Assembly (NCBI GenBank): GCA_025463265.1 | Contig: JAOBWH010000123.1 | Location: forward strand, 1 to 64,000 | Reading direction: 5' to 3' | DNA: 64,000 nucleotides | DNA from: Ilumatobacteraceae bacterium | GTDB taxonomy: Bacteria > Actinomycetota > Acidimicrobiia > Acidimicrobiales > Iamiaceae | In this document: in pieces, positions 15,904 to 26,297 of the stretch | How the letters are laid out: each line of letters starts with the position of its first letter | How positions within the stretch are numbered: position 1 is the first letter of the stretch | Notes under the pieces: model-generated | The model's input: the letters and a program-made list of their open reading frames with translations, nothing else | Told to the model about the DNA's origin: nothing | The model's database searches: none | Made by a program: the position numbers and the translations under genes

Positions 15904-17922
15904 TCAGGCGGCCGGCTCCACGCGGAGGTAGATCGCCACCTCGGTGTCCTGGGCGGCGAAGAAGCGGCCGACGGCGTCGCGCTGGATCGCCGCCACCAGG
16001 TCCGGGTCGACCTCCGGCGAGACCACCAGGCCGTTGGACTGCAGCTCCAGGAACGAGTCGATGCTGACCCACACCGACGGCAGCGTGTTCTGGTCCGGCG
16101 GGGGCGTGTCCCAGCGGAAGAACTCCCGGCTGACATCGGCGACGGACACCCGATCGGTGTCGCGCAGCTCGATCTTCCCCGCCGCGTCGAGCTGGCGCCG
16201 CAGCGTGACGCGGCGGACGGCTGCCTTGGAGAAGCCGCCCCCCTCCACCAGATCGGCCCGTCCGACGAGGACCGCATCGGGTTCTGGTGGTGCGGGCTCC
16301 TCGTCGTCGCTCACGATCCAGAGCGTCGCCGTGGGTGCCCGGCGGCCATCGCCTCCCCGGCGGAAGACCCGCTCGTCGTCGGTGGTGCGGGTGTCGGTGC
16401 CGTGGCGCTCGAGGTCCTCGATCACGGCGTGGCGGAGGTAGAGCCGCGCCGCCCAGCCGGTCGCGTTGACCTGCACCATCGGCTGGCCCCCGACGGCCGC
16501 CTCCACCTTGGGCTCCAGGCCGGCGATGGGCGCCATGAGCCCCTCGCCGTACCCACCGAACTTGGCGGGAGCGAACACGGTGACGGCGACCAGCACGAGC
16601 GCCGCGAGCGCGCCGATGACGGTTGCGGCCCGGTGCACCGGCGGTCGGGCCAGGTCCGCTTCGACCTTCGGCTCGACGATCCGCCAGATGCCCCAGCCGA
16701 CCCCCAGCGACACGATGGCGGTCACCGGCCGGAGCAGGAGCATGGGGTCGGCGGCCAGCACGGCGCCGCCGAGGGGCGTGCGGGTGACGACGAGCGTTGC
16801 GCCGGCGAGGGTCAGCAGCGCACCCTGCAGCAGCGTGATCGTGAGCTCGTCCGACCGGCGCCGCGCGGCGGCGTAGACCCATGCGAACAGCCCGACGGTG
16901 ACGGCGAAGGCGGCGAGGTCGAGGAGGCTCGGTCCCCGGAGCAGGACGAACGGATCGTTGATCTCGCGCAGCCAGGCGGGTGGAGCCCCGAGCGCGGAGA
17001 TGATGGAGCGGGCCCCGACGCGGATCCCCTGGCCGTCCTGACCCGAGAAGGCGAGCATGCGACCGAGGTTGCCGGTGCCGGAGACCTGGTCCACCAGCAT
17101 GGGCACGCTGAGGAGGAGGCCGAGGGTGAGCGACCAGAGGAGCGCGGGCCGGCGACCGCGGGCGAAGCGCCGCCGGGTGGCGGCGTCGCGACGCCGGTGG
17201 TCCACGTAGCAGAGGGCGGCGGTGCCGAGCCCGAGGACCGCGGTCATCGGGACGTAGGCCACGTGGCCCTGGGCGACCCAGGACCCGGCGAGGACGGCGA
17301 GGGGCAGCGAGTGCCACGCGCCGAGGCGCACGTCCCAGCACAGCAGCACGAGCGCGAACCACGGGAGCAGCTCGATGTGGCTGTTCAACGGGTCTCGGAT
17401 GACCGTGGTGCCGAGCGACCACGAGAGCAGGAGGCCGGTGGCGGTGATCGCGATCGCAAGCGGTGGACCGCCGCGCCTCCACCCCACGGTGACCGCCAAC
17501 ACGAGCGCGGCGGCGTTCACGAGCGCCACGGTGAGCACGAGCCCGGCCGGCCCGAACAGGGCGTAGGGGATGGCCGCCAGCCACATCTCGATCGGGCCGG
17601 GGTGGAAGAGGGCCTCGTCGGTGATGGTGTCGGACGTGCTCGGCATCCCCGTGAGCGGCGGGTCGCCTCGGAGCACATCACCGCTGCGCAGCGCGATGGT
17701 GGCGTTGTCGCCGACGGGGGTCCACCCGTCGTGGAGGAGCATCGCGGTGGACGCCAGGATCGGGAGCACCACGATCACGCAGAGGCGCACCAGCATCGGC
17801 GCCGGGCGGGCCCGGCTCCGTAGCCGGCTTCGGGGCCGGTTCGGTGCAGCGGGTGCTCGCCGGGGGCGCGGGGGAGCCGCCTCGCGCGCTGGCCGGGGGT
17901 CGTCGGCGACGACAGTTCCCAC
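15904..17922 (-). CDS. Large polytopic membrane protein, GT-C-like
   Basis: 672 residues. After a Pro/Arg-rich cytoplasmic start of about 40 residues there is a first membrane segment (MLVRLCVIVVLPILASTAML), a loop with HPGPIEMWLAAIPYALFG, roughly ten further hydrophobic segments to about residue 460, and a soluble C-terminal domain of about 200 residues. The layout and the early loop acid (VGDN) resemble GT-C lipid-sugar transferases and related actinobacterial envelope proteins, but I cannot identify a donor or product. The GTG start at 17922 has GGGAGGG about 8 nt upstream. It diverges from the YqgE gene across a 115-bp gap. Confidence 0.65.
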   Translation of the reverse strand: MGTVVADDPRPAREAAPPRPRRAPAAPNRPRSRLRSRARPAPMLVRLCVIVVLPILASTAMLLHDGWTPVGDNATIALRSGDVLRGDPPLTGMPSTSDTITDEALFHPGPIEMWLAAIPYALFGPAGLVLTVALVNAAALVLAVTVGWRRGGPPLAIAITATGLLLSWSLGTTVIRDPLNSHIELLPWFALVLLCWDVRLGAWHSLPLAVLAGSWVAQGHVAYVPMTAVLGLGTAALCYVDHRRRDAATRRRFARGRRPALLWSLTLGLLLSVPMLVDQVSGTGNLGRMLAFSGQDGQGIRVGARSIISALGAPPAWLREINDPFVLLRGPSLLDLAAFAVTVGLFAWVYAAARRRSDELTITLLQGALLTLAGATLVVTRTPLGGAVLAADPMLLLRPVTAIVSLGVGWGIWRIVEPKVEADLARPPVHRAATVIGALAALVLVAVTVFAPAKFGGYGEGLMAPIAGLEPKVEAAVGGQPMVQVNATGWAARLYLRHAVIEDLERHGTDTRTTDDERVFRRGGDGRRAPTATLWIVSDDEEPAPPEPDAVLVGRADLVEGGGFSKAAVRRVTLRRQLDAAGKIELRDTDRVSVADVSREFFRWDTPPPDQNTLPSVWVSIDSFLELQSNGLVVSPEVDPDLVAAIQRDAVGRFFAAQDTEVAIYLRVEPAA

Positions 17923-18024
17923 GATGCACCCTCCCGGTCACCCACTGACCTGGTGGGAACGGTAGCAACGATGTCCCCCTCGCGGGTGAGAGACCGTCCC
18001 AGGGGGCCATCGGGGATCCGCCGG

Positions 18025-18030
18025 TAGCCT
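18025..18030 (+). promoter_or_regulatory. -10 box upstream of the yqgE leader ORF
   Basis: TAGCCT followed by 7 nt and a GTG at 18038, the same geometry as other leaderless starts in the window. Confidence 0.45.
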
Positions 18031-18037
18031 CGATCCC

Positions 18038-18076
18038 GTGACCGCGCACCGGACGAGACCCGCTGGTGGCCCGTGA
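18038..18076 (+). CDS. Predicted leaderless upstream ORF before yqgE (12 aa)
   Basis: GTG at 18038 opens 12 codons (MTAHRTRPAGGP) and stops at TGA 18074-18076, which overlaps the yqgE GTG (18073) as GTGA. Two Arg codons and several Pro and Gly codons make it a possible translation-rate sensor, but this is inference. The support is the promoter geometry and the exact overlap. Confidence 0.4.
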   Translation: MTAHRTRPAGGP

Positions 18077-18615
18077 GCCACGCAGGCCGCCTCCTGGTGG
18101 CCACCCCGCTCATCGCCGACCCTTCGTTCGAGCGGACGGTGGTCCTGCTGCTCGCCCACGGCCCCGACGGCGCGTTCGGCATCGTGTTGAACCGGCCCAG
18201 CGACACCCCGGTCGACGAGGTCGCGCCGGCCTGGTCAGACCGGGCGGCGGCGCCCGGGGTGGTGTTCGTCGGCGGACCGGTGGGCCGCGACTCGCTGATC
18301 GCCCTGGGCCGCTCTCCGCTCGTGGGCGCCCACACCGATGCCCGGATCGTGGGCGACTGCGCCGCGGTCGACCTCGATGCGCCCCCGGAGGGCGGGCCCC
18401 CGTGGGCGGGCGTGCGGATCTTCGCCGGCTCGGCCGGCTGGGCGCCCCGCCAGCTGGAGGACGAGCTGGCCGAAGGCGCGTGGTGGGCGGTCGACGCCGA
18501 CGCCGCCGACGTCGTCACCAGCGACCCCTCGGGCCAGTGGCCGGCCGTCCTCCGGCGCCAGCGCGGCGAGGTCGCCTGGTTCGCCAACCACCCGGAGGAC
18601 CCGAGCGAGAACTGA
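18073..18615 (+). CDS. YqgE/AlgH family protein
   Basis: 180 residues. The opening AGRLLVATPLIADPSFERTVVLLLAH and GIVLNRPSDTP match the YqgE/AlgH (UPF0301) family, and the later VFVGGPV and FAGSAGWAPRQLEDEL are also diagnostic. The family is widely conserved and cytoplasmic; its molecular role is not established. The GTG start at 18073 has only a weak GGTGG 4-8 nt upstream and overlaps the stop of a predicted 12-codon leader frame, so translation may depend on reinitiation. Confidence 0.85.
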   Translation: MSHAGRLLVATPLIADPSFERTVVLLLAHGPDGAFGIVLNRPSDTPVDEVAPAWSDRAAAPGVVFVGGPVGRDSLIALGRSPLVGAHTDARIVGDCAAVDLDAPPEGGPPWAGVRIFAGSAGWAPRQLEDELAEGAWWAVDADAADVVTSDPSGQWPAVLRRQRGEVAWFANHPEDPSEN

Positions 18616-18645
18616 CGGTCCGGTTGCGTCGGTGGGCCGCACGGG

Positions 18646-18651
18646 TAGCGT
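18646..18651 (+). promoter_or_regulatory. -10 box before the 129-residue gene
   Basis: TAGCGT followed by 7 nt and ATG at 18659, without a ribosome-binding site; probably leaderless. Confidence 0.45.
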
Positions 18652-18658
18652 GCCGCCC

Positions 18659-19048
18659 ATGGCCACCATCTCCTTCGAAGGTGAGACCCACGGCGAGCTC
18701 GTGGTGAAGGTGCGGCGCTGGCTGGCGTCGGTGGAGGGTCAGGAGGAGGGGAGCCTCACGCCCCACGAGGCCATCAACCAGGGTGCGGAGCTCACCAAGG
18801 AGGCGCTGCGCATCATCGCCGCGGCCGCCCCGGAGCCCGTCGCCCAGAGCGAGGTCGTCAAGGCCCTCACGAACGCCGGGTACAAGGCCACCGACATCAC
18901 GAAGCAGGCGGTGGTCGACGGGCTCGACTCGGTCGAGGAGGTCACCGGCGGCAGCGTCGTGAAGCTCGCCCGGGACGCGTCGAAGACGGCGGTGTACCAG
19001 ATGAACACCACGATGGCGCGAGCCATCTTGAAGTCCCTGCGACGCTGA
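18659..19048 (+). CDS. Conserved hypothetical protein (129 aa)
   Basis: A soluble, mainly alpha-helical 129-residue protein beginning MATISFEGETHGELVVKVRR and ending in a basic TMARAILKSLRR. The middle (PVAQSEVVKALTNAGYKATDITKQAVVDGLDSVEE) reads like a small winged-helix or helical bundle, but I do not recognise a family. It has its own leaderless-type promoter after yqgE and precedes guaB by 86 bp. Coding character (GC-rich third positions, clean ATG) makes it a real gene. Confidence 0.7.
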   Translation: MATISFEGETHGELVVKVRRWLASVEGQEEGSLTPHEAINQGAELTKEALRIIAAAAPEPVAQSEVVKALTNAGYKATDITKQAVVDGLDSVEEVTGGSVVKLARDASKTAVYQMNTTMARAILKSLRR

Positions 19049-19101
19049 GCCCCAGGCGTCAGCTGTTCCGCGGCTTCCCGCCGACGGCCTGCGCCCGGTA
19101 G

Positions 19102-20613
<1,512 letters not shown>

Positions 20614-20648
20614 CCCCCGGCCGGGCCGGCCCACCGCGGACGTGCTGG

Positions 20649-20676
20649 TAGCTTCGTGGGCCGGTTCCGGCGGATC
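20649..20676 (+). promoter_or_regulatory. Promoter/leader element of first propeller gene
   Basis: TAGCTT (20649-20654), 10 nt, then TTCCGGCGGATC (20665-20676). The same two blocks at the same spacing precede the second propeller gene at 22013-22040, while the 10 nt between them differ, which suggests a duplicated promoter with a conserved leader block. Confidence 0.4.
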
Positions 20677-20726
20677 GGCCCCCGGACCGTGGCGCCCCTC
20701 ATGTGGGGCGGGAGAGCGGGTCCCCG

Positions 20727-21923
20727 GTGCGAGCACGAGCACGAGCAGCTGCGGTCATCGCAGCGATGGCGGTCACGGCGGGACTCCTGGCGACGGCGGC
20801 GCCCGCCGGCGCCGTGTCGGACGGCTACTGGGACTACCGGTCGCTGAGCGTCTCGGGCACCTACCAGCCGCTGGTCGGATCGTTCGGCGGTGACGGTGCC
20901 GACGACATCTTCTGGTACGCCCCCGGCACCACGGCGGACTCCCTGTGGCTCGGCCAGGCGGCGAGCCGCGGCGCCAGCGCGTTCACCCGCAAGCCGATGG
21001 CGGTCTCGGGCTCGTTCAAGCCCACGGTGGGCGACTTCGCCGGCAGCGACCTCGATGACATCTTCTGGTACGCCCCCGGGGCCGGCAAGGACTACCTCTG
21101 GATCAACAAGGGCGACGGCACCTTCACATCGAAGGCGTACACCATGGGCGGGAACTTCACCCTCCACCGGATGCTGGACTACCGGGCCGACCACAAAGAC
21201 GACCTCTTCGTCCACTGCGTGAACTGCAGCGCCACGAGCTACGAGTGGCACTTCTCCGATTCCGGGTCGGGGAACTACACGTCTCGTCAGATGGGCGGCA
21301 TCGGCGGCAAGCGCCCCGTGATCGGCGACTGGAACGGCGACGGCATCGAGGACCTGTTCCTCCACGGACCGGGGAACCAGAACCCCGATCTTCGCTGGTC
21401 GATGACCGATGACGGCACGTGGGAGCAGAAGGTGTACTCGATCTCGGGGACCTACGAGCCGGTCGTCGTGTACCAGGTGCCCAACGACGCCATCTTGTTC
21501 TGGGGCGGCGAGCGCGGGCCCGAGGCCTACTGGTGGAGCGACGGCACGAACTTCGCCAACAAGGCGGTTCGTTCCGTCACCGGCTCGGGCCGGGTCACCC
21601 CGTTCCCGCTCGGGGCGGCGGTCGTGTCGGGGCCCTACGTCTACGACGCCCTCTTCATCGGCACCGAGTCCGCCGGCGAGTTCTACGACCTCGCCCAGAC
21701 CGGCCACGAGAAGGCCAACGAGGTCCCCATCATCGGCGACTTCAACGACGACGGTTGGTACGACATCGTCTGGTACAAGGCCGGACCGGGCACGGACGAG
21801 GTCTGGTACCTCGAGCCCCAGACTGCGGACCGCGCTGCGCTGCGGGGCCTCCAGGTGGGCCCCCGCCGCGACGCCGAGCCATCGGCTGAGGCAGCGACGC
21901 TCGACGGCACCTCCGCCCCCTGA
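20727..21923 (+). CDS. Secreted seven-repeat propeller protein, paralogue 1
   Basis: 398 residues from GTG at 20727. An Arg-rich start, a hydrophobic core (AAVIAAMAVTAGLLATAAPA) and a cleavage site near AGA-V form a signal peptide. Seven repeats of about 45-55 residues follow, of the form GDFxGDxxDDIFWYAPGTxxDxLW, with FG-GAP/VCBS-like Ca-binding acids (GDWNGDGIEDL), predicting a seven-bladed beta-propeller. Repeat 3 has a Cys pair (HCVNC) absent from paralogue 2. Repeats 5 and 6 are the most divergent. An alternative GTG at 20703 is less likely because the second copy starts at the equivalent of 20727. Partner and ligand are unknown. Confidence 0.75.
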   Translation: MRARARAAAVIAAMAVTAGLLATAAPAGAVSDGYWDYRSLSVSGTYQPLVGSFGGDGADDIFWYAPGTTADSLWLGQAASRGASAFTRKPMAVSGSFKPTVGDFAGSDLDDIFWYAPGAGKDYLWINKGDGTFTSKAYTMGGNFTLHRMLDYRADHKDDLFVHCVNCSATSYEWHFSDSGSGNYTSRQMGGIGGKRPVIGDWNGDGIEDLFLHGPGNQNPDLRWSMTDDGTWEQKVYSISGTYEPVVVYQVPNDAILFWGGERGPEAYWWSDGTNFANKAVRSVTGSGRVTPFPLGAAVVSGPYVYDALFIGTESAGEFYDLAQTGHEKANEVPIIGDFNDDGWYDIVWYKAGPGTDEVWYLEPQTADRAALRGLQVGPRRDAEPSAEAATLDGTSAP

Positions 21924-22012
21924 CCCGGGTTCGGCGACCAGGCCCGCACAGTCCTGCATCGAGTCCATGCTCGGAGCGTGACCGCGCCCACACGGGGTGT
22001 GGTGTCCACTGC

Positions 22013-22040
22013 TAGGTTGCGCCCGGGCTTCCGGCGGATC
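22013..22040 (+). promoter_or_regulatory. Promoter/leader element of second propeller gene
   Basis: TAGGTT (22013-22018), 10 nt, then TTCCGGCGGATC (22029-22040), matching the first copy in sequence and spacing. The 12-bp block is extended here into a GGCGGATCCGCC palindrome (22033-22044). The start codon lies 48 nt beyond the block, against 51 nt in the first copy. Confidence 0.4.
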
Positions 22041-22087
22041 CGCCGCCGCCCTCGGCGCTCCGCTCGGCGGGGAGAGAGCAGAAGAAC

Positions 22088-23242
22088 GTGAAGACACGAG
22101 TTGCGGCCGTCCTGTTGGCGGCAGCGGCACTGGCGGGCCTGCTGGCCTCACCTGCCGCCCACGCGGAGACCGATCAGATGTGGGACTACCGCGCCATGAC
22201 GGTCAGCGGGTCGTTCATCCCGCTCACCGGTCAGTTCGGCGGCGATGCCGCCACCGACATCCTCTGGTACGCGCCCGGGACCGGCGCCGACTCGCTGTGG
22301 ATCGGCAACAAGGCGAAGCGCGGTTCGGCCGCGTTCACCCGGGTCCCGCTCACCATCAACAAGACCTACACGCCGATCGTCGGCGACTTCTACGGCGACG
22401 ACTACGACGACATCATCTGGTACGCCCCGGGCACCGCGCCGGACTCGGCGTGGGTCTCCGACGATGTCCCCGGCTACTTCACGAACCGGTCCATCAAGAT
22501 CAACGGCACGTTCAAGCCCACCGTCCTCCACGACTACAGCGCGATGGACCGCAAGGACGACATCGTCTGGTACGCCCCCGGGTCGGCCAAGGACTACGTG
22601 TGGCACATGAACGAGATCGGGGACGGCTCCTACACCACCGTGAACCTCTCGATCTCCGGCACGTTCCAGGTGGTGGCCGGGGACTGGAACGCCGATTACC
22701 TCGAGGACGTCGTGCTGTACGCCCCCGGCACCGCCAAGGACTACCGCTGGGCCAGCAAGGCCGACGGCTCCTTCGCCGCCTCGTCGCTCACCGTCAACGG
22801 CAACTTCCGACCGCTGACGATCTACCAGACCACGGGTGACGGCATCTTGTGGTGGGGCGACGGCACCGCCCCCGACGCCTACTGGGTGCGCCAGGGAGCC
22901 ACGTTCCGGTCGATCTCGATCCCGCAGGTTCCGGTGCGCGGCGCGACCTACACCCTGGGCCTCCAGGGCGCAGCGGTCATCGTGCCCGACGACATCGACG
23001 GCTACTTCTACGGCGAGCAGTCCAAGGGCGACTGGTACGGCCTCACCATGGGCGGGCACGACATGACCACCCAGCGAGCGATCGCCGGCGACTTCGACGA
23101 CGACGACTGGACCGACGTCCTCTTCTACGGCAAGGGCGCCACGAAGGACGAGATCTGGTACACGAACGCTCCGGCCCAGGCCGACGGCGGAGCACCCACC
23201 CAGAAGCACGGCGAGAAGGCCACGCCGGTGGCCGTCCGCTGA
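22088..23242 (+). CDS. Secreted seven-repeat propeller protein, paralogue 2
   Basis: 384 residues from GTG at 22088 with GGGGAGAG upstream. Signal peptide KTRVAAVLLAAAALAGLLASPAAHA with an AHA-E cleavage site. Seven repeats follow, four with an almost perfect (I/V)xWYAPG(T/S)AxDxxW blade (repeats 1, 2, 3, 4) and a last one GDFDDDDWTDVLFYGKG. It aligns with the preceding gene along its whole length, so the pair is a tandem duplication. No transmembrane anchor or sorting signal is visible, so it should be secreted or envelope-associated. Repeat regularity is better than in paralogue 1, whose repeats 3-6 have drifted. Confidence 0.75.
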   Translation: MKTRVAAVLLAAAALAGLLASPAAHAETDQMWDYRAMTVSGSFIPLTGQFGGDAATDILWYAPGTGADSLWIGNKAKRGSAAFTRVPLTINKTYTPIVGDFYGDDYDDIIWYAPGTAPDSAWVSDDVPGYFTNRSIKINGTFKPTVLHDYSAMDRKDDIVWYAPGSAKDYVWHMNEIGDGSYTTVNLSISGTFQVVAGDWNADYLEDVVLYAPGTAKDYRWASKADGSFAASSLTVNGNFRPLTIYQTTGDGILWWGDGTAPDAYWVRQGATFRSISIPQVPVRGATYTLGLQGAAVIVPDDIDGYFYGEQSKGDWYGLTMGGHDMTTQRAIAGDFDDDDWTDVLFYGKGATKDEIWYTNAPAQADGGAPTQKHGEKATPVAVR

Positions 23243-23264
23243 GGCGCTGACGCCCCATCTGAAC

Positions 23265-23294
23265 CCTGCGGCCGCCCTCCGGGGCGGCCGCAGG
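23265..23294 (+). terminator. Terminator-like hairpin after propeller genes
   Basis: A perfect 13-bp GC stem (23265-23277 with 23282-23294) with a TCCG loop, 22 bp after the second propeller stop. It lacks a T tract, as is usual for high-GC actinobacterial terminators, and separates the propeller pair from guaB3. Confidence 0.65.
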
Positions 23295-23346
23295 CGCGTC
23301 CGGAACCCGTCGCCGGCCAGGGTTCGGGGCCCCCGGGGCCGTTGCG

Positions 23347-23352
23347 TAGACT
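23347..23352 (+). promoter_or_regulatory. Candidate -10 box of guaB3
   Basis: TAGACT 29 nt upstream of the guaB3 ATG, after the hairpin that closes the propeller genes; a leader with GAGGAG follows. Confidence 0.35.
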
Positions 23353-23381
23353 CCTACCTTTCCCCAACCGGGTTCGAGGAG

Positions 23382-24518
23382 ATGTCCGTGGCTGAAATCG
23401 AGATCGGCATGGGCAAGACCGGTCGTCGGGCCTACGGCCTCGACGACCTGGCGCTGGTCCCGTCGCGGCGCACCCGGGATCCCGAGGACATCGACCTGTC
23501 CTGGGAGATCGATGCCTTCACGTTCGACCTGCCGATCATGGCGTCGGCCATGGACAGCGTCGTCAGCCCGGCCAGCGCCGTCGCCATCGGGGAACTGGGC
23601 GGCGCGGGCGTGCTGGCCCTCGAGGGGCTGTGGACCCGCTACGACGACCCCGAGCAGGTGCTCGCCGAGATCGCGGGCCTCACCGAGGCCGGCGTGGCCG
23701 ACGACCGGGCCACGGCTCGCCTGCAGGAGCTCTACGCCGAGCCCATCAAGCCCGAGCTCATCCGGGACCGCATCAAGGAGATCCGCGGCGCCGGCGTCAC
23801 GTCGTGCGCATCGATCACGCCCCAGCGGCTCCCGGCGCTCGCCGATGCCCTCCTCGCCGCCGAGCTCGACCTGCTCGTCGTCCAGGGCTCTGTCGTGTCG
23901 GCCGAGCACGTCACCAAGGACGGCGACCCGCTCAACCTCAAGACGTTCGTCCGCCGCTTCGACATCCCCGTGATCGTCGGCGGCTGCGCCAGCTACCAGG
24001 CGGCCCGCCACCTGATGCGCACCGGCGCCGCCGGGATCCTCGTGGGGGTGGGCTCGGGCGCCACCTCCACCACCCGCCGGGTCCTCGGTGTGGGTGCGGC
24101 CCAGGCCACCGCCATCGCCGACGCCCGCGCCGCCCGCATGCGCCACCTCGACGAGACCGGCGTCTACGTGCACCTCATCGCCGACGGTGGCATCCGCACC
24201 GGCGGCGACATCGCCAAGGCCGTCGCCTGCGGGGCCGATGCCGTGATGATCGGCGCACCGCTCGCCGCCGCCTCCGACGCACCGGGCCGCGGCTGGCACT
24301 GGGGGCTCAACGGCGGTCACGCCGATCTGCCCCGTGCCGAACGCGTCCCCGCTCCGCCGGTGGGCACGCTCGAAGAGGTGCTCGTCGGACCCGCCCACCG
24401 CAGCGACGGGAGCACGAACCTCGCCGGCGGCCTCCGCCGCTCGATGGCCTCGTGCGGCTACCGCACGCTCAAGGAGCTCCAGAAGGCTGAGCTCACGATC
24501 ACCCCGGTGCACCCATGA
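23382..24518 (+). CDS. guaB3: GuaB3 family IMP dehydrogenase-related protein
   Basis: 378 residues. It keeps the IMPDH barrel ([59 protein letters not shown]) but has no CBS domains and an inserted segment around residues 90-130. The position of the catalytic Cys of GuaB (GPGSICTTR) is Ser229 here (GSGATSTTR), so ordinary IMPDH chemistry through a covalent thioimidate should not occur as in GuaB. In actinobacteria guaB3 usually sits between guaB and guaA, as here, and its exact reaction or regulatory role is less clear. GAGGAG lies 5' of the ATG and the stop overlaps guaA by 4 bp. Confidence 0.88.
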   Translation: MSVAEIEIGMGKTGRRAYGLDDLALVPSRRTRDPEDIDLSWEIDAFTFDLPIMASAMDSVVSPASAVAIGELGGAGVLALEGLWTRYDDPEQVLAEIAGLTEAGVADDRATARLQELYAEPIKPELIRDRIKEIRGAGVTSCASITPQRLPALADALLAAELDLLVVQGSVVSAEHVTKDGDPLNLKTFVRRFDIPVIVGGCASYQAARHLMRTGAAGILVGVGSGATSTTRRVLGVGAAQATAIADARAARMRHLDETGVYVHLIADGGIRTGGDIAKAVACGADAVMIGAPLAAASDAPGRGWHWGLNGGHADLPRAERVPAPPVGTLEEVLVGPAHRSDGSTNLAGGLRRSMASCGYRTLKELQKAELTITPVHP

Positions 24519-26113
24519 CGAACCCGACCGACCCGACGAACCCGACCGATCCCATCGCCGCCCTGGCCGCCTCGGAGACGGGGCCCATCTTGGTGGTCGA
24601 CTTCGGCGCCCAGTACGCCCAGCTCATCGCCCGGCGGGTCCGCGAGGCGCACGTGTACAGCGAGATCGTGCCCCACACGATCACCGCAGCCGAGGTGGCC
24701 GCCCGCAACCCGGCGGGCATCATCTTCTCCGGCGGACCCAAGTCGGTCCACGTCGAGGGCGCGCCGGTCATCGACCCCGCGGTCTACGACCTCGGGACCC
24801 CCGTGCTGGGCATCTGCTACGGCGCCCAGCTCATCGCCCAGCAGCTCCCGGGCGGCGTCGTCGCCAACACGGGCGTCGGCGAGTACGGGCGCACCGAGCT
24901 GACCGTGTCGGCCCCCGACGCCGTGGTGTTCGGCGGCGGCCAGCCGGCCACCCAGCAGGTCTGGATGAGCCACTTCGACTCGATCTCGACCCCGCCCGAC
25001 GGGTTCTCCATCACGGCCTCCACCCCGGCCGCCCCCGTCGCCGCCATGGAAGATGTGGCCCGCAAGATCCACGCCGTCCAGTTCCACCCCGAGGTGGTGC
25101 ACACCCCGCACGGCCAGGCGGTCCTCCAGCACTGGCTCTACGACGTGTGCGGCTGCCCGCCCTCCTGGGTGATGAGCTCGGTCATCGACACCCAGATCGA
25201 CCTCATCCGCAAGCAGGTCGGCGACGCCAAGGTGATCTGCGCGCTGTCCGGCGGGGTCGACTCCGCCGTGGCGGCCGCCCTCGTGCACAAGGCCATCGGA
25301 CCCCAGCTGACCTGCGTGTTCGTCGACACCGGGCTCATGCGCCTCGGCGAGGGCGAGCAGGTCGTCGAGACGTTCCAGCGCCACCAGGGCATCGAGCTCA
25401 TCCACGTCCGCGCTGCCGAGCGCTACTTCGAGAAGCTCGAAGGCATCACGGACCCCGAGGACAAGCGCAAGGCCATCGGCGAGCTGTTCATCCGCATCTT
25501 CGAGGATGTCTCCGGCGGCATCGAGGACGCCAAGTACCTCGTCCAGGGCACGCTCTACCCCGACGTCATCGAGTCCGGCACCGCCAGCGCCGCCAAGATC
25601 AAGAGCCACCACAACGTGGGCGGCCTCCCGGAGGACATGCAGTTCGACCTGGTCGAGCCGCTCCGGGCCCTGTTCAAAGACGAGGTCCGGGCGGTGGGCA
25701 GCGAGCTGGGGCTCCCCGACGAGATCGTCTGGCGCCAGCCCTTTCCCGGACCGGGGCTGGGGGTGCGCATCATCGGCGAGGTCACGCCGGACAAGGTGGC
25801 CATCCTCCAGCGGGCCGACGCCATCGTCCGCGAGGAGATCCGCTCGGCCGGCCTCGAGCGCGAGATCTGGCAGGCGTTCGCCGTGCTGCCTGACATCCGC
25901 TCGGTCGGGGTCATGGGCGACGAGCGCACCTACGGCTACCCGGCCATCATCCGAGCCGTCACGTCCGAGGACGCCATGACCGCCGACTGGGCCCGGCTCC
26001 CGTACGACCTGCTCGAGCGGATGTCCTCTCGCATCATCAACGAGGTCGACGGCATCAACCGCGTGGCGTACGACGTGACCTCCAAACCCCCGGGCACCAT
26101 CGAGTGGGAGTAG
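24515..26113 (+). CDS. guaA: GMP synthase (glutamine-hydrolysing)
   Basis: 532 residues. The glutamine amidotransferase domain has Cys101 in [11 protein letters not shown] and the His-Glu pair in FHPEVVH; the ATP pyrophosphatase domain has the PP-loop [11 protein letters not shown] and the C-terminal dimerisation domain ends in KPPGTIEWE. It aminates XMP to GMP with glutamine and ATP. A short N-terminal [11 protein letters not shown] repeat precedes the conserved domain. The ATGA overlap with guaB3 indicates coupled translation. The 136 bp between guaA and the signalling gene shows only a short CACCC-AGGT-GGGTG inverted repeat at 26243-26256. Confidence 0.96.
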   Translation: MTNPTDPTNPTDPIAALAASETGPILVVDFGAQYAQLIARRVREAHVYSEIVPHTITAAEVAARNPAGIIFSGGPKSVHVEGAPVIDPAVYDLGTPVLGICYGAQLIAQQLPGGVVANTGVGEYGRTELTVSAPDAVVFGGGQPATQQVWMSHFDSISTPPDGFSITASTPAAPVAAMEDVARKIHAVQFHPEVVHTPHGQAVLQHWLYDVCGCPPSWVMSSVIDTQIDLIRKQVGDAKVICALSGGVDSAVAAALVHKAIGPQLTCVFVDTGLMRLGEGEQVVETFQRHQGIELIHVRAAERYFEKLEGITDPEDKRKAIGELFIRIFEDVSGGIEDAKYLVQGTLYPDVIESGTASAAKIKSHHNVGGLPEDMQFDLVEPLRALFKDEVRAVGSELGLPDEIVWRQPFPGPGLGVRIIGEVTPDKVAILQRADAIVREEIRSAGLEREIWQAFAVLPDIRSVGVMGDERTYGYPAIIRAVTSEDAMTADWARLPYDLLERMSSRIINEVDGINRVAYDVTSKPPGTIEWE

Positions 26114-26297
26114 CCGCCTGGCGCTGAGCCGGGGGCGGAGCGCAGGTCACGTCGCTCCACACGGCTCCGCCGCCCAGGGGTGTGGTCACGTCCGATGACC
26201 TGAGAACCCTGCAGTTCGGGACGGATCCGCCGATAGGAGATCCACCCAGGTGGGTGACCACAACGCGGCAAGGTGCCGTTACGGTGCGAAGGAACGT

